64,000 nt of DNA, from contig NZ_WUMO01000002.1 in NCBI RefSeq assembly GCF_009826975.1, positions 533,925 through 597,924 of the forward strand. The letters are read 5' to 3'. Numbering within the stretch: position 1 is the stretch's first letter; every line of letters begins with the position of its first letter. Below, one piece after another: positions 34,556-41,403 of the stretch. The position numbers and the translations under genes are program-made. A model generated the notes under the pieces. It saw nothing but the letters and a program-made list of their open reading frames with translations. It was not told the DNA's origin and made no database searches. Source of the stretch: Flavobacterium sp. HBTb2-11-1 (GTDB lineage: Bacteria; Bacteroidota; Bacteroidia; Flavobacteriales; Flavobacteriaceae).

Positions 34556-35882
34556 CGAATTTTATTTTTGAACCTTTAATAAAAACTTCACTTATAATCT
34601 CGTCTAAATCACTAGATATCAAACAAGGTAATTCTGTTAGCATACAATTAGTAGCTATAGAATATGGATCATATACAATTGTTGGAATGTTCTTAGCGGC
34701 TGATAATCCAATTTCAATTAGTGTTCCTGGATCATTATAAAGAAGTACTGCTACTAAAATTGAACAATCATCCAGCAAAATCATATCTTTACTAAAGAGC
34801 TCTTGTCTTCTAGATTTCGAAGCTTCTTTTTCCATTTGCCCGTTCTCTTTTATTGGTCTACGTGGCTTAAAATTATGGTATTCTAACGCATTGACTAAAC
34901 GATCTATTTCATTGGTGTTCACAAAATCAAAATCGGGAGCCGCAATATAAATATTTATCTTTTCTCTTTTCTCCCAATTTAGAGAAACACCTTCCATAGT
35001 TATTAAGTCAGATATTTTTGAACTTAATATTCTTGTTACTCCTAATTTAAAATCATCTGGATAAGTTGTTGTTGCATATTCAGTTGCAATCCAAGAAGAT
35101 AAAAATAATGATTCTTCAAAAGATTTTTCATTGTATACACTAACATAGGTAGCATCATATACATCGCCTACTCCTACAGAATGTAAGATTGGCTGTGTTT
35201 GTGCAGGAACATTTATCAATAAATTTTCTTTCAAATTAATTCCTCTACTTCCTCCCCGATTTTCTTTTAAAATCAATTTTTCTGCTATAGTTTTAAACTT
35301 GTTCGAAAATACTAAAAAGTCATTCTGATATAATTTTTTAAAAATAGATGAAGAGGTAGAAATAAACAATGTTTCAATTTTTTTTGTCAGGCCTTCAAAA
35401 AAAGAAATGTCATTAATATTATTTGCTATATCTAGATGAATTTTACCATTAAGGTTTTTTATAATTTTCTCTAAATCATAATTTCCAGATATTAATAAGT
35501 AATTAGATACCTTATTTTCTTCTAATTTTTTTAATCCTAAAATATTGTACTCTATATTTATTTCATCACGTAATAAAAACTCGTAACCTTGTGAACCACT
35601 CTCTTTTACTTCTTCTATTAGAAAAACATAAGGAGCTCCAATAATATTTCCAATCTTTATAATTTCTATACAACCATGATGCTTTAAATATTCATTTATC
35701 TGTACATCCAAATATGATGGTGCAAAATATGCAACCGAAAATGGTATATTTAGAGCCCATAAACATCTAGCTGCGTGAATTATTCCACCTAAGCGCATTT
35801 TTAAATCTGATGATTCATTCTTAAGAGAAACATCAATCACAATATCTCCAACTAAACATATTTTTGGTTCTATTTCAATCAT
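34548..35882 (-). CDS. PfkB-like kinase fused to nucleoside 2-deoxyribosyltransferase
   Basis: 444 aa. Residues ~1-290 form a PfkB/ribokinase-like domain ending in SVGVGDVYDATYVSVY, where the GxGD catalytic Asp is retained. Residues ~310-440 form an NDT-like domain: INIYIAAPDFDF, DDCSILVAVLLYNDPGTLIE with the DxGTxxE catalytic Glu. The combination suggests handling of a nucleoside: phosphorylation and base exchange or hydrolysis. ATGA overlap with the 123-aa gene. Confidence 0.8.
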   Translation of the reverse strand: MIEIEPKICLVGDIVIDVSLKNESSDLKMRLGGIIHAARCLWALNIPFSVAYFAPSYLDVQINEYLKHHGCIEIIKIGNIIGAPYVFLIEEVKESGSQGYEFLLRDEINIEYNILGLKKLEENKVSNYLLISGNYDLEKIIKNLNGKIHLDIANNINDISFFEGLTKKIETLFISTSSSIFKKLYQNDFLVFSNKFKTIAEKLILKENRGGSRGINLKENLLINVPAQTQPILHSVGVGDVYDATYVSVYNEKSFEESLFLSSWIATEYATTTYPDDFKLGVTRILSSKISDLITMEGVSLNWEKREKINIYIAAPDFDFVNTNEIDRLVNALEYHNFKPRRPIKENGQMEKEASKSRRQELFSKDMILLDDCSILVAVLLYNDPGTLIEIGLSAAKNIPTIVYDPYSIATNCMLTELPCLISSDLDEIISEVFIKGSKIKFDE

Positions 35883-36250
35883 GGAGTAACATCAATTTTT
35901 ACAAAAGGAGTCGGTTTTAGATTAGAATCAACAACAACCCCACTATATGAAAAGCCACTGTCAATGCAGAATTTTAAGTAATTATATCTTGTTGGCAAAT
36001 ATCCTACTTCTTCCCCTAGTAATGTTTCAGCAACTAAACGAATCCCATTAAAAACTATAACTATTGAAGTTCCTACTGGTGGAATATTTGAAAAATTCAT
36101 AAAATAAAAACATCTCCCAATTTCCTCAAGCGAGGTACTGAAAGCAAGTGAACACTTATCTATATCACTTGACCCTCCATTCTTTTCTTCTTTACTAATC
36201 GGCTTTCTTCTAGAATAATCACTAAAAGACCCACTACCTGTACTTCCCAT
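35879..36250 (-). CDS. Small MGS-start protein, possible modification substrate
   Basis: 123 aa. Begins MGSTGSGSFSDYSRRKP, a flexible Gly/Ser-rich tail that would expose Gly after Met removal. Residues ~35-120 are a compact beta-rich domain with VGTSIVIVFNGIRLVAET and GEEVGYLPTRYNYLKFC, faintly HIRAN-like. QatB proteins and type IV CBASS nucleotidyltransferases also start Met-Gly, and there the QueC-like partner is linked to N-terminal modification. This protein may be the QueC-like enzyme's substrate. Confidence 0.6.
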   Translation of the reverse strand: MGSTGSGSFSDYSRRKPISKEEKNGGSSDIDKCSLAFSTSLEEIGRCFYFMNFSNIPPVGTSIVIVFNGIRLVAETLLGEEVGYLPTRYNYLKFCIDSGFSYSGVVVDSNLKPTPFVKIDVTP

Positions 36251-36259
36251 AATTTATAT

Positions 36260-36778
36260 CTAATTAGAGTTTAATTTATCAAAAATCTTTTTTTGTGCGT
36301 TTGTAGAAGCTGAACATGGTTTACAAACTTCTGCTATATTATTATCTTTCAAAATTTTTCTATTCGCTTTATTGCTATAAATTTTAGGCTTTTGAGATGA
36401 CGGTGAAAAAAATTTAGATGATGTAAAAAATTGATAGGCTCTTTCGTCCAGAGAACATATCAATTTACATTTTGACTCTACTAAAAGTCCCACCAAATGT
36501 TGATCATCAAAATCCTTATGTTGAATTTTTGAAGAAGCTATTTTCTCTTGTTCATCCACTTTTTCATTATCAATGTAAATAGCCTTTTTAGCTCTTCTCA
36601 GTTCAATAAAAAAAGCTCGGTATTTTGCGCCTATTTCATCAATATATTTTGTACCTCCATATACAACTTTTCCTTTTCCTTTTGAAATCCAATCATGTAC
36701 AGGCAAAAAATCATGATGATTATCAGATTTATTCTCAAATACACTAACCAATACATTAGTATCAATAATTATACACAT
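36260..36778 (-). CDS. PIN-like nuclease
   Basis: 172 aa. N-terminal IIIDTNVLVSVFE with the first acidic residue, then KDFDDQHLVGLLVESKCKLI and SLDERAYQF with the later acidic residues of a PIN fold. PIN domains cleave RNA, as in VapC-type toxins. The C terminus has CKPCSAS. The gene lies between the ATPase (1 bp gap) and the MGS protein (9 bp gap). Probable toxic effector of the operon. Confidence 0.75.
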   Translation of the reverse strand: MCIIIDTNVLVSVFENKSDNHHDFLPVHDWISKGKGKVVYGGTKYIDEIGAKYRAFFIELRRAKKAIYIDNEKVDEQEKIASSKIQHKDFDDQHLVGLLVESKCKLICSLDERAYQFFTSSKFFSPSSQKPKIYSNKANRKILKDNNIAEVCKPCSASTNAQKKIFDKLNSN

Positions 36779-36779
36779 A

Positions 36780-38075
36780 TCAAATAGTAATTAATTCAAA
36801 TTGTTCATTTATAAAAAAATCTCTAAATTCTGCAGGTTGATCATCAGAATAAGACCCATCGGAGTTTATTTTAATAGTTTGTAACCTATTTCCCTTTTCA
36901 TTTCTCATAAAAAAAACAACTTGACTTTTTGAGCTTTCCAATTTTGAATCTTTACTTCGATGTTCTTTGTTTATTCTTATTCTATACCTATCAATAATAT
37001 AATCACTATGAGTTTCAATTATAAACTTTTGTTTATCTATAAATTTTGATTTAAATATAAAATCTCCGAGAGCTGCTTGTGCTCTTGGATGCAAATGGAT
37101 TTCAGGTTGTTGTATTGCAAACCAAGTATCATCTGGTCTCGCAATTACTTCAACAAGTAATGGCAATATTTGAGAAACTCCGTATCCTACATTTGTTATA
37201 TTCAATGATTTCCCATTTAACATAATTATAATTTCAAAAGCATCATTTTTATTTTTTCCACTTCCTAACTTATTAATAATTATATTGTCAAATATCCCAC
37301 TGTCAAGTCCAAATTTTGTTAAAATCCTTCTAACTCCAAATTCATCTTTTTCATTATCTAAAATCTCTTTTAAAACATAAGGAGTATGCGTACCATCTGG
37401 TTTAAATGACAAAGCATAACTGTCATAAGTTTTTAAAGGTGTTGCACGGATGGGTGCTGTCCATGCAAAATTTGTTAAAAATGATGGTATTGAAACTTTT
37501 AATAAAATATCTTTCCCTTCACTTTTTAATTGACTATTTATAAATGATTGTACATGAAACAAGATTGATCGAATTCCTAAAAAATCAAATTCGTTTCGTA
37601 AAAAAGGATAATTATTTAAGCCGTTATTACTTATCCACGTGTTAAAAAAATCTTCAGTTATATATTTGATTGTCAACAATTCAAATCTATATTTCAAAAA
37701 ATCTCCATCAATTGTAATTTGCATATTAATTTCATTATTTAAAAGAGATAATTCTTTCAAAGACGGCATATTATCTTTTTCAATAAATCTTAATTTCATT
37801 GCTGAAAAACTATTATCATTTGTAGATTCCAAAATACCTATATCAAAAAACTCTTTTGAACTATTAAGCGTAATAATCTCACTAAAAGAATCGAAATTAA
37901 TTTCATCTGTATTGAAATATTGATAATTCCAGAATCCTTGAGAGGAAATTATCCCAAGAAGTTTTAAAATAGATGTCTTTCCAGTGCTATTTTCACCTAC
38001 AAAAAAGTTTACATCTTCAAATGATAAAAATGTTGATTCAAAACCTCTAAAATTATCTATATATAATATTTTCAT
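36780..38075 (-). CDS. SMC/OLD-like AAA ATPase
   Basis: 431 aa. Walker A FFVGENSTGKTSILKLLG near residue 30, ABC-like signature NVGYGVSQILPLLVEV near 300, Walker B-type FAIQQPEIHLHPRAQ near 330 and H-loop IETHSDYIID near 360. AAA_15/21-type, as in AbiEii/OLD-like defence ATPases. First gene of the operon and probably the sensor or regulator of the PIN nuclease. Confidence 0.85.
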   Translation of the reverse strand: MKILYIDNFRGFESTFLSFEDVNFFVGENSTGKTSILKLLGIISSQGFWNYQYFNTDEINFDSFSEIITLNSSKEFFDIGILESTNDNSFSAMKLRFIEKDNMPSLKELSLLNNEINMQITIDGDFLKYRFELLTIKYITEDFFNTWISNNGLNNYPFLRNEFDFLGIRSILFHVQSFINSQLKSEGKDILLKVSIPSFLTNFAWTAPIRATPLKTYDSYALSFKPDGTHTPYVLKEILDNEKDEFGVRRILTKFGLDSGIFDNIIINKLGSGKNKNDAFEIIIMLNGKSLNITNVGYGVSQILPLLVEVIARPDDTWFAIQQPEIHLHPRAQAALGDFIFKSKFIDKQKFIIETHSDYIIDRYRIRINKEHRSKDSKLESSKSQVVFFMRNEKGNRLQTIKINSDGSYSDDQPAEFRDFFINEQFELITI

Positions 38076-38299
38076 TTTTTATAAATTATCTTAATCAAAA
38101 ATATCAAATAATTATTAATCAATCATTAAGTAATTATACCTGTTCTATTTTAGTGTTGTTTCAAATCTAAAATTTTCAAATTCTTCATTTTTACGGAAAA
38201 CCATACTTTGTAAAAAAAAATCAAATACTTCTAGAAATTTAAACTAGTTTATCTACTCCAATCAAAGAAATTATAAATTATTTTTATAACTACTAAAAA
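38076..38299. other. Divergent promoter region of cargo operon and osmC
   Basis: AT-rich gap between the cargo operon start and the osmC promoter. No repeat or ORF. The cargo promoter is expected on the minus strand in the first 100 bp but no consensus box is clear. Confidence 0.4.
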
Positions 38300-38338
38300 T
38301 TATTAATTTGATTAATAAATACCTTCCCTATACCTTTG
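38300..38338 (+). promoter_or_regulatory. osmC promoter with overlapping inverted repeat
   Basis: -33 box TTTG (38307-38310), 20 bp, then -7 box TACCTTTG (38331-38338): full Bacteroidota consensus. An 8-bp perfect inverted repeat TTATTAAT-TTG-ATTAATAA (38300-38318) covers the -33 box and is a likely operator, perhaps for OxyR. Confidence 0.7.
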
Positions 38339-38400
38339 TCTCATCAAAATCAAAGAAATGATTTGAACATCTTAAAAAATAACTTAAAAAAATAGAAATC

Positions 38401-38817
38401 ATGAAATTTACAAGAAGAGCAAACGCAAACTGGAAAGGTACAGGAATGGAAGGAAAAGGAACCATTAGTACACAAAGCACCACTTTAGACAATGCACAAT
38501 TGTCTTTTAAAACTCGTTTTGAGCAAGGTGTTGGAACCAACCCTGAGGAGTTAATCGCAGCGGCACATTCTGGCTGTTTTACCATGCAGTTGAGCTTTTT
38601 ACTGTCTGAAGCTGGTTTTGTTCCAGAAGATTTAGACACAACGGCTAAAGTAACTTTTGAAGACGGAACTATCACTTTAATTGCTTTAGAACTTACAGGA
38701 AAAGTTCCTGGAATTTCTGAAGAAGATTTTCAGCAAACCGCTCAAAAAGCAAAAGAGATTTGTCCTATTTCTAAATTGCTAAATACGGAGATTACTTTAT
38801 CAGTTACACTTAATTAA
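38401..38817 (+). CDS. osmC: OsmC-family peroxiredoxin
   Basis: 138 aa. Reactive cysteines in AAAHSGCFTMQLSFLL and KEICPISKLLN, Arg/Glu partners in FKTRFEQGVGTNPEELI. OsmC reduces organic peroxides. The start (MKFTRRANANWKGTGMEGKG) is as in E. coli OsmC. Lies near OxyR; both stay outside the two accessory cargos. Confidence 0.85.
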   Translation: MKFTRRANANWKGTGMEGKGTISTQSTTLDNAQLSFKTRFEQGVGTNPEELIAAAHSGCFTMQLSFLLSEAGFVPEDLDTTAKVTFEDGTITLIALELTGKVPGISEEDFQQTAQKAKEICPISKLLNTEITLSVTLN

Positions 38818-38818
38818 A

Positions 38819-38893
38819 TTCCAATACAAAAATTCCAAATTCCAACTCTCGGTGGAAAATTGGAATTTGGAATTTCAAAATTGGAATTTCTAT
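38819..38893. repeat. TTCCAAATTCCAA palindromic repeats
   Basis: AATTCCAATACAAAAATTCC and inverted GGAATTTGGAATTTC words. The same family occurs at 39693-39797 after the hydrolase, 19660-19690 and 23075-23110. Confidence 0.65.
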
Positions 38894-38918
38894 TCAACAA
38901 TCTAAAATCTAAAATAAA

Positions 38919-39695
38919 ATGAAAACATTATATAAAAGCTATTTAGCATTCGCAGCAATAATCTTTAGTTTATTACTTACATCAGTTCAGGTAAACGCAC
39001 AAAAAACAGCTCCAAAAATTAAAAATGTCGTATTAGTTCACGGTGCCTTTGCAGATGGTTCTGGATGGCAAGGATTATACAAGGTTTTGACAAAAAAAGG
39101 CTATAATGTAACCATCGTTCAGAATCCGTTGAGTTCTTTGGAAGATGATGTTCAAGCTACAAACTTAGCTTTGGACAAACAAGACGGACCAACAATTTTG
39201 GTTGGACATTCTTGGGGAGGAACCGTAATTACTGAAGCTGGAAATCACCCAAAAGTAGCGGCTTTGGTTTACGTAGCGGCTTTACAGCCAGATAATGGCG
39301 AAAATTCTGTTCAATGGTTGCAAACTGCTCCTCCAGCTCCAGAAAATGGTGTATTGCCTCCAGACGAAAAAGGAATTGCGTATTATGACAAAGCTAAATT
39401 TCACGCTGGTTTTGCAGGAGATTTGAGCAAAGAACAAGCCGATTTTATGTATGCTTCGCAAGGTGCTTTTCATGCGCAAGGTTTTTTAACACCGATAACT
39501 AAAGCCGCTTGGAGAGCTAAACCTTCTTACGGAATCTTAGCGACTGAGGATAAAAGTATTGTTCCGAGTATTCAGCACGCGATGTACAAACGCTCTAACA
39601 CAAAAATCACTGAGATTAAAGGAAGTCACGTGGTGTTTATTTCTCAGCCAGAGAAAGTGGCGAATGTGATTGTTGATGCATCTTTACTAAAGTAA
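38919..39695 (+). CDS. Secreted alpha/beta hydrolase (esterase-like)
   Basis: 258 aa. Signal peptide ends near VNAQ (residue 28). VHGAFADGSGW forms the oxyanion region, the nucleophile is Ser in VGHSWGGTVI, an acid in TEDKSIVP and His in KGSHVVFISQPE. Typical of the EstC/MenH-like esterases. Substrate unknown. Confidence 0.8.
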   Translation: MKTLYKSYLAFAAIIFSLLLTSVQVNAQKTAPKIKNVVLVHGAFADGSGWQGLYKVLTKKGYNVTIVQNPLSSLEDDVQATNLALDKQDGPTILVGHSWGGTVITEAGNHPKVAALVYVAALQPDNGENSVQWLQTAPPAPENGVLPPDEKGIAYYDKAKFHAGFAGDLSKEQADFMYASQGAFHAQGFLTPITKAAWRAKPSYGILATEDKSIVPSIQHAMYKRSNTKITEIKGSHVVFISQPEKVANVIVDASLLK

Positions 39696-39795
39696 ATTCC
39701 AATACTTTAAAATCCTAAATTCCAATGAATTGGGGAGAAATTCCAAATTCCAAGCTATACAGTAATGGAATTTGGAATTTTTTGTATTGGAATTT

Positions 39796-40761
39796 TTAAC
39801 TTTTGCTAACCGCTTTAATAAAATATGGCGAATCGTTCCAGCGGATTTTTCTGTAACTGAAATCTTTTTTGAGCGATTCGGGAAGGCAGTTCCAAATGGC
39901 TTCATTCATTTTCTCCAGCAATAATTTCTTGGAGAAGGAATCGGAAACTACCAAACTTATTTCTCTTACGGGAACAGGTTCTTTGAAAGGTTTAAAAAGT
40001 CCGCCCGATTCGTTTAAGGTAGAAAGTTTAGGGATAATCGCAAATCCTAAATGGGCTCGAACTAGATTTTTTAAGGTTTCTATCGAATTAATATCGTACG
40101 TAAATTGTTCCTTTATTTTATCGGATGTTTTTAATCCGCAGATATCGAGCAATTGTGCGTTGTAGCAATATTCATGATGCAATAATAACAACTCGGTTTT
40201 GTCGCCGGGCTGCATTTCGTAAAATTCTTCATTCGCCATAGGATGCGTCTGATTTAAATAAGCAACAAACGGTTCTTTAAAAACAACATGTTCTATTAAA
40301 TTCGGATTTCCTGTTGGCGTAGCCATAATCGCAACGTCTATTGCACCCGTTTCCAAATCGCGCATTAAATGTCCCGTATAGCCTTCTTTAATAATAAAAT
40401 GCACTTTTGGCGCCGCTTCTTTCATTGCCTGAATAAACAGCGGAATCAGATAAGGCGATAAAGTTGAAATAATGCCAAGTTTCAACTCTCCTTCCAGCAG
40501 ATTTTTTTCGTTGATCACAAAATCACGAATTTCATCAACTTCACGAAGTATCTTTTTGGCTTTATTGATAATTTCAATTCCTAAAACGGTTGGTGTCAAC
40601 GGCACTTTATTTCGATCAAAAATCTTAATTCCGATTTCTTCTTCCAGATTTTTTAACTGAATGGTAAGTCCGGGCTGCGTTACCATACAAACTTCGGCAG
40701 CTCTTGCAAAATGCCGTTCTTCGTCTAAAGCGACTATATATTTTAACTGCTGAATGGTCAT
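39796..40761 (-). CDS. oxyR: OxyR-type LysR regulator
   Basis: 321 aa. N-terminal wHTH MTIQQLKYIVALDEERHFAR, effector domain from ~90. CYNAQLLDIC near residue 200 has eight residues between two Cys, the same spacing as the redox pair of E. coli OxyR (C199, C208). It therefore senses H2O2. Converges on the hydrolase; osmC nearby is a plausible target. Confidence 0.85.
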   Translation of the reverse strand: MTIQQLKYIVALDEERHFARAAEVCMVTQPGLTIQLKNLEEEIGIKIFDRNKVPLTPTVLGIEIINKAKKILREVDEIRDFVINEKNLLEGELKLGIISTLSPYLIPLFIQAMKEAAPKVHFIIKEGYTGHLMRDLETGAIDVAIMATPTGNPNLIEHVVFKEPFVAYLNQTHPMANEEFYEMQPGDKTELLLLHHEYCYNAQLLDICGLKTSDKIKEQFTYDINSIETLKNLVRAHLGFAIIPKLSTLNESGGLFKPFKEPVPVREISLVVSDSFSKKLLLEKMNEAIWNCLPESLKKDFSYRKIRWNDSPYFIKAVSKS

Positions 40762-40940
40762 GTTTTCTAGTTTCTAAGGTACTGAGATGCTAAGGTACTG
40801 AGTTGCTCTTTTTTATTGTTAGTTTTTTAAGAAGACTTTGTGTTTGTGATTTACAAATAAAATTTAAGAATTATACTACTTTTTATACTATTAAACCAAC
40901 TTCTTTTTTAATATATTTGCGCTTCCTAAATTACAGAATT

Positions 40941-41000
40941 ATGATACTTAAAAAACTTCTTGCCCATGTGGTATGGTGGCGGCATTGGAAACAACCGTAA
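40941..41000 (+). CDS. Trp-rich leader peptide, copy 2
   Basis: 19 codons: MILKKLLAHVVWWRHWKQP, then TAA. Three UGG codons in five. The stop lies just before the inner hairpin of the RNA, the layout of an attenuator leader. Short and Trp-dense enough to be a real leader, but the peptide is conserved only where the RNA is. Confidence 0.5.
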   Translation: MILKKLLAHVVWWRHWKQP

Positions 41001-41046
41001 CGCTTCTGTAAGCGTAGGACACCTAAGCTACATGGGTTTTATATTT
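40963..41046 (+). ncRNA. Structured leader RNA / attenuator-like element, copy 2
   Basis: Closing helix CCCATGTG/TACATGGG (40963-40970/41029-41036) followed by TTTTATATTT; inner hairpin ACGCTT-CTGT-AAGCGT. Relative to copy 1 the closing arm changes at two positions that keep Watson-Crick or G-U pairing, and the inner loop is replaced while the stem is kept. Confidence 0.65.
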
Positions 41047-41062
41047 CCTAAATTACAGAGTT

Positions 41063-41296
41063 ATGAGTACCAAAACCCTTTCAAAAGAAGCCGAAATCGG
41101 TCTAATGAATTTCTTCAACGACAGAATTGACCCACTCGATATGGCGAGAGCCATAAGACAGGTAAATCTAACCCTCGCATTGGGCGTTCTAAACGATCAA
41201 GAAAACATTCAGCTAAACGCTGCCAAACTTGGAGACAGCTTCTATTGGCTTAATGAACTAGCCGAAATTTTAGATCCTTATCTGGATTTGGAGTAA
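41063..41296 (+). CDS. Conserved 77-aa protein, copy 2
   Basis: 77 aa, identical to the protein at 32943 except Leu for Thr after NIQ. Most DNA differences are silent, so the protein is under selection or was recently converted. Family unknown. Confidence 0.8.
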   Translation: MSTKTLSKEAEIGLMNFFNDRIDPLDMARAIRQVNLTLALGVLNDQENIQLNAAKLGDSFYWLNELAEILDPYLDLE

Positions 41297-41316
41297 GTCT
41301 TTTTTTGAAAAAAATT

Positions 41317-41356
41317 AAAACCCTCAGTTCTTTAAAAGATTGAGGGTTTTGTTTTA
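41317..41356. terminator. Terminator between the 77-aa gene and the KAP NTPase
   Basis: AAAACCCTCA/TGAGGGTTTT stem, T-rich tail. Homologous to 33200-33240. Confidence 0.8.
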
Positions 41357-41403
41357 CACAATAAAAATTACTACTGTTTATTAATATTGTAAAAGAATTA
41401 AAT

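Larger units (their letters stand above)
40923..41066 (+). repeat. Direct repeats framing the leader, copy 2
   Basis: TTCCTAAATTACAGAATTAT (40923, continuing GA to 40944) and TTCCTAAATTACAGAGTTAT (41045, to 41066) match at 21 of 22 bases. The core differs from copy 1 (AAATTACAGA against AAAGTAAAG) though the two members within a copy agree. Confidence 0.85.
40859..41356 (+). repeat. ~500-bp duplicated module, copy 2
   Basis: Second copy of the promoter, leader, structured RNA, 77-aa gene and terminator unit (see 32739-33238). Same orientation, 8.1 kb apart. Directly followed by the convergent KAP-type NTPase gene. Confidence 0.85.

Noticed and set aside
33250..38075. Calling the operon Qat or type IV CBASS
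   Set aside because: There is no TatD nuclease or KAP ATPase in the operon and no CD-NTase or TGT gene; only the QueC-like and glycosylase genes are shared. The KAP gene at 41404 is 3 kb beyond unrelated core genes.
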